DNA from: Actinomycetes bacterium
Lineage (GTDB): Bacteria; Actinomycetota; Acidimicrobiia; Acidimicrobiales; Microtrichaceae
DNA length: 18,209 nt
Direction of reading: 5' to 3'
Assembly (NCBI GenBank): GCA_023389745.1
Contig: JAEWED010000013.1
Coordinates: forward strand, 1 to 18,209
Below, one piece after another: positions 1-7,711 of this stretch (position 1 is its first letter; each line of letters begins with the position of its first letter). The position numbers and the translations under genes are program-made. The notes below the pieces were generated by a model. That model was not told the DNA's origin and ran no database searches. It saw nothing but the letters and a program-made list of their open reading frames with translations.

Positions 1-327
1 GGCCTGCACGGTCGCTCCGACCGCAGCGTGGTCGGGGATGTCGTCGCGGTGGGCCAGTTGGTAGGCACCCAGGCGCAGGGCCCGGCGGGCCGGCCCGGGC
101 GGATCGGAGCCGAGGAAGCGATCGACCAGGTGGTCGCACGCGCGCTGACGACGCAGCGTCCCGTACACCAGGTCGGTGACGAAGCCGCGGTCCTGTTCCG
201 AGAGCCCCGAGCGTTCGAGCGCGGCGCCGAGCGCCAGGTTGGCGTAGGCGCCGTCGTCCGCGACCCGGGCCAGCACCTCGAGCGCGGTCCTGCGGGCCTC
301 GGCGCCGGTGTCGGTCACGGTGCTCAC
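1..327 (-). CDS. rsmB: 16S rRNA m5C967 methyltransferase RsmB (Sun/Fmu), N-terminal part, cut by window edge
   Basis: The visible 109 residues form the NusB-like RNA-binding domain that precedes the SAM-dependent catalytic domain in RsmB. Seen: an ARRTALEVLARV helix near residues 11-22, DRGFVTDLVYGTLR at about 46-59 and ALRLGAYQL at 83-91, the usual NusB-fold signatures of this family. The catalytic part with its two cysteines lies beyond base 1. Family role: SAM-dependent methylation of C967 in 16S rRNA. The GTG start at 327 overlaps the fmt stop (GTGA), so translation is probably coupled; an in-frame GTG at 318 is the alternative. The def-fmt-rsmB order is common in bacteria and supports the call. 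A free-standing NusB is less likely, because NusB is not normally the gene after fmt and the frame is still open at the edge. Confidence 0.85.
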   Translation of the reverse strand, partial: MSTVTDTGAEARRTALEVLARVADDGAYANLALGAALERSGLSEQDRGFVTDLVYGTLRRQRACDHLVDRFLGSDPPGPARRALRLGAYQLAHRDDIPDHAAVGATVQA

Positions 328-1190
328 GTCCCGAGCCGATCGCCGGTGGGTCGGGCGCCGTTGGCCCAGGCGGCGGCGTCCATGCGGGCCTTGCCCTCGG
401 GCTGCACCACCTCGAGGGTGAGCGCCCCCGACGAGCAGGCCACGGTGACGGGGTCCACGAAGGTCCCCGGTGCCGCGGCGACGCCGGACTCGACGACGCT
501 CGCCGAGTGCACCTTGAAGCGGGCGCCGTGCCACGTGGTCCACGCTCCCCCGACCCGCACCGTGCGCAGTACGTGGTCCGCGGGCGCGTCCCAGCGGAGC
601 TCCAGGTCGGCCGGGGTCAGCTTCTCGGCGTAGGTGACGCCCTCGGTGGACTGCGGTGTGCGATGGGTCAGGCCCTCGCCGATCGCCTCGACGAGCAGGT
701 CGCTGCCGAGTGCGACCAGCCGGGACCGCAACTGCTCCGCGGTCTCGGTCGGGCCGATGTCGAGCGACTCGACGGCGTAGACGTCACCGGTGTCGAGCCC
801 CTCGGCGACCTCCATCACGCACACACCGGTGCGGTCGTCGCCCGCCAGGATCGCCCGCTCGACCGGGGCCGCACCGCGCCAACGGGGCAGCAGGGAGAAG
901 TGCAGGTTCACCATCGCCAGCGCGTCGAGCTGGTGGGGCCGGATGATCCGTCCGAAGGCGACCACGACGCCGAGCTCGGCGCCGGCGTCGATCACGTCCT
1001 CGGGATCGGCGCTCACCGGGATCCCCAGCTCGAGGGCTGCGGCCTTCACCGGGCTCGGCGAGGTGGCCCCGCCGCGGCCGCGTCGCTTGTCGGCGCCCGA
1101 GACGACCAGCACGATGTCGTGCCCGGCCGCGTGCAGGGCGCGCAGCGGCGGCACCGCGAGCGCAGGGGTCCCCAGGTAGACGAGCTTCAA
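324..1190 (-). CDS. fmt: Methionyl-tRNA formyltransferase
   Basis: Transfers a formyl group from 10-formyl-THF to Met-tRNAfMet for translation initiation, in the cytoplasm. The protein has 288 residues, slightly short for the family (about 310). The N-terminal Rossmann part starts KLVYLGTP. The signature NLHFSLLPRWRGAAPV at 95-110 holds the catalytic Asn95 and His97, and Asp133 lies in EGLDTGDV. The C-terminal tRNA-binding OB-like domain follows from about 205. The start is taken as TTG at 1190 because homology begins exactly there (TTG AAG CTC GTC) and the codon overlaps the def TGA as TTGA. The open frame continues upstream, but that part is only def read in another frame. No clear Shine-Dalgarno sequence is visible, so coupling to def is likely. 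Its own stop overlaps the rsmB start. Confidence 0.93.
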   Translation of the reverse strand: MKLVYLGTPALAVPPLRALHAAGHDIVLVVSGADKRRGRGGATSPSPVKAAALELGIPVSADPEDVIDAGAELGVVVAFGRIIRPHQLDALAMVNLHFSLLPRWRGAAPVERAILAGDDRTGVCVMEVAEGLDTGDVYAVESLDIGPTETAEQLRSRLVALGSDLLVEAIGEGLTHRTPQSTEGVTYAEKLTPADLELRWDAPADHVLRTVRVGGAWTTWHGARFKVHSASVVESGVAAAPGTFVDPVTVACSSGALTLEVVQPEGKARMDAAAWANGARPTGDRLGT

Positions 1191-1738
1191 CGGAGCTTGA
1201 AGAACGAGCGCTTGGGCTCGGGCCCGCTGGGGAGCTCGTCGCCCGCCATGGCCCGCTCCCGCAGCGCACGCTTGGCGTCGCGGCGCTGGTCCTCGTCGAG
1301 CCGCTCGAGCAGCAGCACGCCGTCGAGGTGGTCGAGCTCGTGCTGCACCACGCGGGCGAAGAACTCGTCGGCTTCGAACGAGACGTCGTTGCCGTCCAGG
1401 TCGAGCCCGGTGACGTGGATCTGCTTGGGGCGCACGATGTCGAAGGACATGCCGGGCACCGACAGGCAGCCCTCGTGGAACTCCCACTCCCCCGACGTCT
1501 CGGTGACGACCGGGTTGATCAGCACCTGGCCGCCGTCACCGGCGCCGAGGTCGTAGACGAAGAAGCGCTTCTGCACGCCGACCTGCGGCGCGGCGAGCCC
1601 GACGCCCGGCGCCTCGTACATGGTCTCGAGCATGTCGTCGCAGAGCTTCACGAGGCGTCCGTCGATGTCGGTGACCTCGTCCGCGCGCTGGCGCAGGACG
1701 GGATCACCCACGAGACGGATGGCGTAGGGAGTTGCCAT
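1187..1738 (-). CDS. def: Peptide deformylase
   Basis: Metalloenzyme that removes the formyl group from the N-terminal Met of nascent proteins. It has 183 residues and all three family motifs: GVGLAAPQ at 45-52, EGCLSVP at 89-95 with metal ligand Cys91, and QHELDHLDG at 132-140 with His133, Glu134 and His137. The short tail after about 165 is Gly/Pro-rich and then basic. The ATG start at 1738 is preceded by TATCGT exactly 7 bases upstream, fitting a leaderless mRNA; a GTG at 1747 is a less likely start. The gene diverges from the methyltransferase gene with only 15-24 bases between start codons, and it is translationally linked to fmt, which supplies the formyl group that Def removes. Confidence 0.95.
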   Translation of the reverse strand: MATPYAIRLVGDPVLRQRADEVTDIDGRLVKLCDDMLETMYEAPGVGLAAPQVGVQKRFFVYDLGAGDGGQVLINPVVTETSGEWEFHEGCLSVPGMSFDIVRPKQIHVTGLDLDGNDVSFEADEFFARVVQHELDHLDGVLLLERLDEDQRRDAKRALRERAMAGDELPSGPEPKRSFFKLR

Positions 1739-1745
1739 GTCACCC

Positions 1746-1751
1746 ACGATA
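1746..1751 (-). promoter_or_regulatory. -10-like hexamer for leaderless def
   Basis: TATCGT (TANNNT class) reads toward def and ends 7 bases before its ATG, the spacing expected when transcription starts at the start codon. No good -35 is visible. It shares the TA at 1750-1751 with the opposing hexamer at 1750-1755. Inferred from sequence only. Confidence 0.45.
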
Positions 1752-1755
1752 CCGT
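1750..1755 (+). promoter_or_regulatory. -10-like hexamer for leaderless methyltransferase gene
   Basis: TACCGT (TANNNT class) reads rightward and ends 7 bases before the in-frame GTG at 1763, mirroring the def arrangement on the other strand. No -35 consensus is obvious. This spacing is why GTG 1763 is preferred over GTG 1754, which overlaps the hexamer. Confidence 0.4.
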
Positions 1756-1762
1756 GGACGGC

Positions 1763-2401
1763 GTGGACGTCCCCGACAGCACCCACGAGTCGGGTGTCAC
1801 CGGCCAGTACTTCTCCCCCCGGCCCGAGGTCGCCTCGAACCGCTCCACGGTCCGTCTGGACCTGCCGGACCGGTCCCGGGAGCTCGTCACGGACCGCGGG
1901 GTGTTCTCGTCCAGCCGGATCGACCCCGGCACCAAGCTGCTGCTGATGGAGCTGCCGTCGCTGCCCGAGGGCCCGGTGCTCGACCTCGGTTGCGGCTACG
2001 GCCCGATCGCCTGCACCGTCGCGGCGCGCCAGCCGACGCTCGAGGTGTGGGCGGTCGACGTGAACGAGCGTGCCAGGGTGCTGTGCGAGCTGAACGCGTC
2101 GGCCGAGGGCCTGCGGGTGTCGGTGGCGGCGCCCGACGAGGTGCCGGCGTCGACCCGCTTCGAGTCGATCGTGTCGAACCCGCCGATCCGCATCGGGAAG
2201 TCCGCGCTGCACGGCCTGATGGAGCACTGGCTCGACCGTCTCACCCCCACGGGCACCGCCTGGCTGGTGGTGCAGAAGCACCTGGGTGCCGACTCGCTCG
2301 CGACCTGGCTGACCGCCCGGGGCCACCAGGTCGAGCGGGTCCGCTCGCGGCAGGGCTACCGGATCCTGCGCGTCAGCGCAGCCGGGCCGGATCGACCCTG
2401 A
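1763..2401 (+). CDS. RsmC-like class I SAM-dependent methyltransferase (methyltransferase small domain)
   Basis: The protein has 212 residues from GTG 1763 (215 from GTG 1754). Seen: FSSSRIDPGTKLLL at about 48-61, SAM-binding motif I DLGCGYG at 74-80, acidic motif II VDVN at 98-101, and the catalytic-loop NPPIRIGK at 139-146. The last motif is the N-P-P-[IF] signature of RsmC/RlmG-type guanine-N2 methyltransferases; VVQKHLGADS at about 169-178 and RQGYRIL near the C-terminus also fit. It resembles the single-domain YbxB/RsmC C-terminal type and lacks the N-terminal pseudo-domain of E. coli RsmC. The likely substrate is rRNA guanine, but the exact target cannot be read from sequence. It lies opposite to its neighbours: divergent from def, and convergent with priA with a 29-base overlap at the 3' ends. 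Confidence 0.85.
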   Translation: MDVPDSTHESGVTGQYFSPRPEVASNRSTVRLDLPDRSRELVTDRGVFSSSRIDPGTKLLLMELPSLPEGPVLDLGCGYGPIACTVAARQPTLEVWAVDVNERARVLCELNASAEGLRVSVAAPDEVPASTRFESIVSNPPIRIGKSALHGLMEHWLDRLTPTGTAWLVVQKHLGADSLATWLTARGHQVERVRSRQGYRILRVSAAGPDRP

Positions 2402-4193
2402 GCCGCAGCCGACCCGGGGGACGCACCACGGTGGCCAGGTGGTCGAGCAGCGCGGCGGGCTCGTCCGCCCGCAGCAACCAGCGGTCCTCGTTCGGGCCCA
2501 GCACCTCGACCCCGAGCGGAGTCCCGACCGCCTCGATGTAGGCCGCTGCCGCCTCGCCCCCGACGACCGCGACGGTCGCGGCGGGCGGGAAGCGGACGAT
2601 CCTGCGACGATCGGCCTCGGCCTCGGCGACGAGACCCGGCGCGCCGCGCAGCGCCGCCTGGATGACCTCGTGCTCCGGGCGGCGGGTCTGGACCATGAGC
2701 CTGCCTCCCCGGGAACGCCCTCCGAGCTGCCGTGAGGCGAGCAGCAGCAGCGCCAGGCACTCCTCGGAGGCCCGGTAGCGCGGCGCGAGCAGCTCCTGGT
2801 CGAGGTCGAGGAACACCACGAGCCCTGGATCCGTCACCCGGTGCAGGGCCGCCTCGGTACCGATCACGATCCGCGCACCGCCCGAGGCGTCGGGACCCGT
2901 CGTGGCCTCCGAGCCGGGCCGGTCGCTCCCTGTCAGCGCGACCACCGGCTCCATCGCCAGCGCCTCGAGCTCCTCTCGGGCCCGCGTCACGCCCTGACGC
3001 AGGTTCGACAGGGCGCTCGAGCCGCACTCGAGGCAGACCATCGGGCGTCGGGCGTCGCAGCGGGGGCACACCAGGATCCCGTCGTCGTCGAGGTGCACCG
3101 CAGCGCCGCACGCGTCGCACTCGGCGATCGTGCCGCAGCCCCGACAGGCGAGCAGGCGTGCGCGCCCCGTCCGGTTGAGCACGCAGACGACCCGCCGGCC
3201 CGAGCGCGCCGTCTCGCGGACCGCGTCGATCACCCGGCTCGAGTAGAGCCCGGACCGTCCGGTGTCCTCGCCGCGACGATCGACGACCGTGAGCGGCGCC
3301 CAGCCGCTGCGGCGGTCGCTCCGGGCCTCGGAGACCGCGGGTGCCGGCACGGGGTCGTCACCTCGCAGGGACCACGACGGGGCAGCTGCGGCAGGGGTCT
3401 GCGCGGTGAACGCCTCGAGCGAGGGACACGGCGACACCAGCACGCACGGCACCCCGGCCCGACGGGCTCGCTCGACGGCGAGCTCACGGGCGTGCCAGGT
3501 CGGCGACGACTCGTTCTGGAGGCTCTCGTCGTGCTCGTCGATCACGACGATCGCGGAGAGCTCGGGTGCCGGCGCGAAGACCGCGGCACGTCCTCCGACG
3601 ACGGTCGCCCCGCCGGCCGCCGCCTGCCAGTCGCGGGGCCACCTGGCCACCGCCGAGCCGTGGCGCCGCAGCCCGGTCGCGACGTGGTCCGCGGCGACGA
3701 CCCCGGGCACGACGACGAGCGCCTGGCCGGTCGCCGCCGCCGCGACGGCGACCGAGACCAGGTCGGTCGTGGGTGAGACCTCGGCGACGTGCACGCCGGG
3801 GCCCAGGGCGAGCGCATCGGCGATGCTCGGTGACGCGGCGCGGGGATCGGCGGTGCGGACCCGCACCGCCGGCCGGCGCGGCACCGCACGAGGTGGGCTC
3901 GCGGGACGCAGCAGCGCGGGCAGTCGCCCGGCCCAACGCCACGCGGCCCAGCGGCACAGCTCGATGACGTCCGCCGGCGGGCCCTCGCCGACGACCTTCG
4001 AGATCGACGCCAACGTGATGCCCGGCGGTGGCTCGACGTCGGTGGCCAGGACCCACCCGACGACACGACGGCCGTGCAGCGGCACCCGCACCATGGTCCC
4101 GACGCGCACCTGGTCCCCGACGTCGTCGGGGACCAGGTAGTCGAAGTGCCGGTCGATGGCCGGCACGTCCGGCAGGACGCGCACGACCCTCAT
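2373..4193 (-). CDS. priA: PriA-like primosomal protein N', helicase motifs absent
   Basis: Replication-restart protein of 606 residues. The N-terminal 3'-DNA-binding domain is clear: VVRVLPDVPAIDRHFDYLVP at 3-22, then GTMVRVPLHGRRVVGWVL at 32-49. Four CxxC pairs (Cys350/353, 359/362, 376/379, 387/390) form the zinc-binding region typical of PriA. The Walker A GxGKT loop expected near 140-160 is missing; the region reads TTDLVSVAVAAAATGQAL. Walker B is reduced to VVIDEHDES at 216-224 instead of DEEH. Actinobacterial PriA is known to lack helicase motifs, so this is clade-typical rather than decay and suggests a structural or loading role without ATP-driven unwinding. The ATG at 4193 lies 22 bases after the metK stop; sequence upstream of it is metK read in another frame. 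Its 3' end overlaps the convergent methyltransferase gene. Confidence 0.9.
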   Translation of the reverse strand: MRVVRVLPDVPAIDRHFDYLVPDDVGDQVRVGTMVRVPLHGRRVVGWVLATDVEPPPGITLASISKVVGEGPPADVIELCRWAAWRWAGRLPALLRPASPPRAVPRRPAVRVRTADPRAASPSIADALALGPGVHVAEVSPTTDLVSVAVAAAATGQALVVVPGVVAADHVATGLRRHGSAVARWPRDWQAAAGGATVVGGRAAVFAPAPELSAIVVIDEHDESLQNESSPTWHARELAVERARRAGVPCVLVSPCPSLEAFTAQTPAAAAPSWSLRGDDPVPAPAVSEARSDRRSGWAPLTVVDRRGEDTGRSGLYSSRVIDAVRETARSGRRVVCVLNRTGRARLLACRGCGTIAECDACGAAVHLDDDGILVCPRCDARRPMVCLECGSSALSNLRQGVTRAREELEALAMEPVVALTGSDRPGSEATTGPDASGGARIVIGTEAALHRVTDPGLVVFLDLDQELLAPRYRASEECLALLLLASRQLGGRSRGGRLMVQTRRPEHEVIQAALRGAPGLVAEAEADRRRIVRFPPAATVAVVGGEAAAAYIEAVGTPLGVEVLGPNEDRWLLRADEPAALLDHLATVVRPPGRLRLRVDPARLR

Positions 4194-4215
4194 CGCCGTG
4201 CCAGAGACAGGCGGA

Positions 4216-5412
4216 TCAGAGACCCAGTGCGGACCGGAGGTCGTCGACCCGATCGGTGCGCTCCCAGGTGAATCCGTCGCCGGTGCGGCCGAAGTGCCCG
4301 TAGGCGGCGGTCTCCTTGAAGACCGGTCGACGCAGGTCGAGGTCACGCACGATCGCGCCGGGACGCAGGTCGAAGATCGACTTCACGGCGTCCTCGATGG
4401 CGGTCGGGTCGACCTTCGCGGTGCCGAAGGTGTCGACGAAGATCGACACCGGGTGCGCCATGCCGATCGCGTACGCGACCTGCACCTCGCAGCGTGAGGC
4501 TGCGCCGGAGGCCACGACGTTCTTCGCGACCCAACGGGCGGCGTAGGCGGCCGACCGGTCGACCTTGGACGGGTCCTTGCCCGAGAACGCACCGCCGCCG
4601 TGGCGGGCGGCGCCACCGTAGGTGTCGACGATGATCTTGCGACCGGTGAGGCCCGCGTCACCGACGGGGCCACCGATGACGAAGCGGCCCGTCGGGTTGA
4701 CGAACACCTCGTAGTCGTCGTTCGCGAACTGCTCGGGCACCACGGGACGGATGACCTGCTCGATGAGGTCCGGGCGGATCTCGGTGTCGCGGTCGACGCC
4801 GTCGTTGTGCTGGGTCGAGATGAGCACGGTCTTGAGTGCGACCGGACGGCCGTCCTCGTACTCGAAGGTGACCTGGGTCTTCGCGTCGGGACGCAGGTAC
4901 GGGATGGTGCCCGCCTTGCGGACCTCGGCCATGCGCTCGGCGAGGCGATGTGCGGTGTGGATCGGCAGCGGCATCAGCACGTCGGTCTCGTCGACGGCGT
5001 AGCCGAACATCATCCCCTGGTCGCCCGCGCCCTGCTTGTCGAGGTCGTCCTCCTCGCCGGCCTGGCCGGAGCGGACCTCTTCGGAGTCGTCGACGCCCTG
5101 TGCGATGTCGGGCGACTGCTCGTCGAGGGCGACGAGCACGCCGACGGTGTTGCCGTCGTAGCCGTAGCTCTCGCGGTCGTAACCGATCTCGGAGATGGTC
5201 TTGCGGGCGATCGACGGGATGTCGACGTACGCGTTGGTCGTGACCTCACCGCCGACCAGGCAGAGGCCGGTCGTCACGAACGTCTCGCAGGCGACACGTG
5301 CGGTCGGGTCCTGGGCGAGGATCGCGTCGAGGACCGAATCGGAGATCTGGTCCGCCATCTTGTCGGGGTGACCCTCGGAAACGGATTCCGAGGTGAATGT
5401 CCATCTGCTCAT
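4216..5412 (-). CDS. metK: S-adenosylmethionine synthetase
   Basis: Makes SAM from methionine and ATP. The 398 residues are full length. Seen: ESVSEGHPDKMADQISD at 9-25 with the ATP-phosphate His15, the signature GAGDQGMMFGYA at 128-139, and the glycine-rich loop GGGAFSGKDPSKVDRSAAYA at 272-291. The ATG at 5412 overlaps the coaBC stop (ATGA), and AGGAGAG at 5418-5424 lies 5 bases upstream, a strong ribosome binding site. No SAM riboswitch can fit, because coaBC coding sequence abuts it; expression should follow the upstream operon. Its product feeds the rRNA methyltransferases in this window among many others. Confidence 0.98.
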   Translation of the reverse strand: MSRWTFTSESVSEGHPDKMADQISDSVLDAILAQDPTARVACETFVTTGLCLVGGEVTTNAYVDIPSIARKTISEIGYDRESYGYDGNTVGVLVALDEQSPDIAQGVDDSEEVRSGQAGEEDDLDKQGAGDQGMMFGYAVDETDVLMPLPIHTAHRLAERMAEVRKAGTIPYLRPDAKTQVTFEYEDGRPVALKTVLISTQHNDGVDRDTEIRPDLIEQVIRPVVPEQFANDDYEVFVNPTGRFVIGGPVGDAGLTGRKIIVDTYGGAARHGGGAFSGKDPSKVDRSAAYAARWVAKNVVASGAASRCEVQVAYAIGMAHPVSIFVDTFGTAKVDPTAIEDAVKSIFDLRPGAIVRDLDLRRPVFKETAAYGHFGRTGDGFTWERTDRVDDLRSALGL

Positions 5413-6671
5413 CTGCTCTCTCCTGATGGGGGTGCGCTCTTGGGGGCGGGTGCCCGGTGATCGGCTGCTCGGTGCCCGATGACGGCCTCGACGACCGCGT
5501 CGGCGACCGACCGCTTGTCGGTCAGCGGCACGTGGACCGTGCTGCCGTCCGCCCCGAGGATGTGTACTTCGTTGGTGTCGTGCTCGAAGCCGACACCCGG
5601 TGCGGCGACGTCGTTGACGACGATGAAGTCTGCTCCCTTGGCGAGGAGCTTCTTCTCGGCGTTCTCGTGGACGTCGTGGGTCTCTGCGGCGAAGCCGACG
5701 AGGGTCTGGCCTTCCGTGCGGGCGGCACCGAGGGCGGCGAGCACGTCGACGGTCGGCCGCAGCTCGACCACCGGCACCCCGTCGCGCTTCTTGAGCTTCT
5801 CGGGCGAGACCTCGACCGGCGTGAAGTCGGCGACGGCGGCGGCCATGACCACCACGTCGGCCGACGCCGCACGCGACAGCACCGCGTCGGCGAGCTCGGC
5901 GGCGGACTCGACCGGGACCCGTTCGATGCCCTCGGGCACCGGCAGCGAGGTCGTCGTCACGAGGGTGACCTGTGCGCCCCGAGCGGCCGCGGCATCGGCG
6001 ATGGCGTGGCCCTGCTTGCCCGAGGAGCGATTGCCGATGAACCGCACCGGGTCGATCGCCTCGCGGGTGCCGCCCGCGCTCACGAGCACCTGCGTCCCGG
6101 CGAGGTCCGCGGTGTCGGCTGCCGGCGTCGAGCCCAGCAGCGCGGTCACGGCGTCGACGATCGTGGACGGCTCGGCCAGGCGGCCGGCGCCGACGTCACC
6201 GCCGGCGAGACGCCCGGACTCGGGAGGCACCACCAGCACGCCGCGCGACTCGAGCGTGGCGATGTTCGCCTGGACGGCGGGGTGCTCCCACATCTCGGTG
6301 TGCATCGCCGGGCAGACCATCACCGGCGCCCGGGTGGCGATGAGCACGTTCGTCAGGAGGTCGTGGGAGTAGCCGGCCGCGTAGGCGGACAGCAGCCGGG
6401 CGGTGGCGGGGGCCACGAGCACCAGATCGGCACCCTGGCCGAGGCGGGTGTGCGGGATGGGGTCGCCGTCGTCGAACAGCGACCGGCGGACCGGCTCGGA
6501 CGCGAGCGCGGAGAGCGTCACCTCACCCACGAACTTCGTCGCTCCGTCGGTCATGACCGGGACCACGTGCGCGCCGGCGTCGACGAGGCGACGGCTCACC
6601 TCGACGGCCTTGTAGGCGGCGATGCCGCCGCACACTCCCAGGACGATGCGCCGACCGGCCAACGACGCCAT
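5409..6671 (-). CDS. coaBC: Bifunctional phosphopantothenoylcysteine decarboxylase / phosphopantothenate-cysteine ligase
   Basis: Two consecutive steps of coenzyme A synthesis: CoaB joins cysteine to 4'-phosphopantothenate, then flavin-dependent CoaC decarboxylates the product. The protein has 420 residues. The CoaC half (about 1-185) shows LGVCGGIAAYKAVEVSRRL at 11-29, the catalytic His74 in IPHTRL, and PAMHTEMWEHPAVQAN at 121-136. The CoaB half (from about 190) shows SAGGTREAIDPVRFIGNRSS at 198-217, AAAVADFTP at 277-285 and the KLKKRDG loop at 292-298. ATG 6671 begins the conserved part, 14 bases after the rpoZ stop. The residues upstream of it in the open frame do not match the family. The C-terminal 20 residues are Ala/Pro-rich and look disordered. 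Confidence 0.96.
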   Translation of the reverse strand: MASLAGRRIVLGVCGGIAAYKAVEVSRRLVDAGAHVVPVMTDGATKFVGEVTLSALASEPVRRSLFDDGDPIPHTRLGQGADLVLVAPATARLLSAYAAGYSHDLLTNVLIATRAPVMVCPAMHTEMWEHPAVQANIATLESRGVLVVPPESGRLAGGDVGAGRLAEPSTIVDAVTALLGSTPAADTADLAGTQVLVSAGGTREAIDPVRFIGNRSSGKQGHAIADAAAARGAQVTLVTTTSLPVPEGIERVPVESAAELADAVLSRAASADVVVMAAAVADFTPVEVSPEKLKKRDGVPVVELRPTVDVLAALGAARTEGQTLVGFAAETHDVHENAEKKLLAKGADFIVVNDVAAPGVGFEHDTNEVHILGADGSTVHVPLTDKRSVADAVVEAVIGHRAADHRAPAPKSAPPSGESR

Positions 6672-6685
6672 GGACGAGATGGGGC

Positions 6686-7003
6686 TCAGGCGCCGTCGGA
6701 GTCGTCGCCGTCGATGACCTCGACGACGTCGACGGCCTCGACCAGGTCGAGCTCGGACACACCCGTGATGCCCTCGATCTTGTCCTCGGAGATCTCCTCG
6801 AACGCGATCGACAGCGGCTTGCGGGCGGTCGAGGCGACCTGCGGCGGCACGACGTGGCCGAGGCCGTCGCCGAGCTGGCCGTAGTAGCTGTTGATCTGCC
6901 GTGCACGCTTGGCAGCCAGCGTCACCAACGAGAACTTGGAATCGCACCGGTCGAGGAGCGCCTCGACGGGCGGGTCCATCATCGTGTCGAGACGTTCTGC
7001 CAT
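6686..7003 (-). CDS. rpoZ: RNA polymerase omega subunit
   Basis: Small subunit that helps assemble and stabilise the beta' subunit of RNA polymerase. The protein has 105 residues. The central segment LLDRCDSKFSLVTLAAKRAR (17-36) followed by QIN matches the conserved omega core, and RKPLSIAFEEISEDKI at about 61-76 is the usual second block. The C-terminal tail is acidic (about 80-105). ATG 7003 has GGAG about 9 bases upstream; an internal ATG at about residue 8-9 is possible. gmk precedes it and coaBC follows it, as in other actinobacteria. Confidence 0.95.
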   Translation of the reverse strand: MAERLDTMMDPPVEALLDRCDSKFSLVTLAAKRARQINSYYGQLGDGLGHVVPPQVASTARKPLSIAFEEISEDKIEGITGVSELDLVEAVDVVEVIDGDDSDGA

Positions 7004-7120
7004 GGGTGTGTTGCTCCGAGCGGGTGTCGAGTGGTGCGGGCCGTGCCGTGGATCGTCGCCCGGCAGCAGACCGTGGGGCCTGGCGACGGGTGCGACCTGA
7101 TCAGTGACCGACTGGGCAGG
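7004..7120 (-). other. gmk-rpoZ intergenic gap
   Basis: This 117-base non-coding gap is the longest within the downstream half of the operon and could hold an rpoZ promoter. I see only an 8-bp palindrome CTGATCAG at 7097-7104 and no convincing -35/-10 pair or terminator. The rpoZ ribosome binding site lies at its rpoZ-proximal end. Confidence 0.3.
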
Positions 7121-7711
7121 CTAGCAGCCGGACCCCGTCGAACGCGAACGGTGCGCCTCGATGTGGTCGAGCATCTCGTCGATCGCACGTTCGAGGTCGT
7201 CGTTGACGACGGTGATCACGCCGAGCTCCTGTGCGAGGGCCACCTCTTCGTCGGCCTTCTGCAGCCGCTGGCGGATGCGCTCCTCGTCGTCGCCCCGTCC
7301 CCGCAGGCGGGCCTCCTGCACGGAGCGGTCGGGCGCGTCGACGAACAGCAGCAGGGCATCCGGGTAGAGCTCGGAGATGTTGCGGGCGCCGTGCACGTCG
7401 ATCTCGAACACGACGTCACGCCCCTCGGGTGGCTCGGGCAGCGGGCTGCCCTGCAGGTAGTCGAGGAACTCGACCCACTCGAGGAAGCCGCCGTCCGCGA
7501 TGCGCCGCTCGAACTCCTCGCGGGTGGCGAAGTGGTACGCGTCGGGGTCCTCGCCGGGGCGACGATCGCGGGTCGTCCAGGACCGGCTGAGCCAGAGGCG
7601 GTCGTCGCGTCCGAGGAGCTCGGTGACCAGGGTCCCCTTGCCGACACCGCCGGGCCCGGAGATGACGATCACCGAGGAGCCGGCAGGCAGCTCGGGCACG
7701 GTGCGACTCAT
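7121..7711 (-). CDS. gmk: Guanylate kinase
   Basis: Phosphorylates GMP to GDP with ATP. The protein has 196 residues, the normal size. The P-loop ISGPGGVGKGT lies at 17-27. The GMP-binding block SRSWTTRDRRPGEDPDAYHF (42-61) has the family pattern SxSxTTRxxRxGExxxxxYxF. EIDVHGARNI at about 113-122 follows, and an Arg-rich lid (ARLRGRGDDEERIRQRL) comes later. The start is firm: ATG 7711 overlaps the mihF stop (ATGA), and AGGAGG at 7716-7721 sits 4 bases upstream inside the last mihF codons. The mihF-gmk pairing is conserved in actinobacteria. Confidence 0.97.
   Translation of the reverse strand: MSRTVPELPAGSSVIVISGPGGVGKGTLVTELLGRDDRLWLSRSWTTRDRRPGEDPDAYHFATREEFERRIADGGFLEWVEFLDYLQGSPLPEPPEGRDVVFEIDVHGARNISELYPDALLLFVDAPDRSVQEARLRGRGDDEERIRQRLQKADEEVALAQELGVITVVNDDLERAIDEMLDHIEAHRSRSTGSGC

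Noticed and set aside
5413..5430. SAM riboswitch upstream of metK
   Set aside because: The metK ATG overlaps the coaBC stop and the upstream bases are coaBC coding sequence with a plain ribosome site; there is no room for an aptamer.
7097..7104. CTGATCAG palindrome as an operator for rpoZ
   Set aside because: Eight-base palindromes are expected by chance and flanking symmetry fails immediately outside it.
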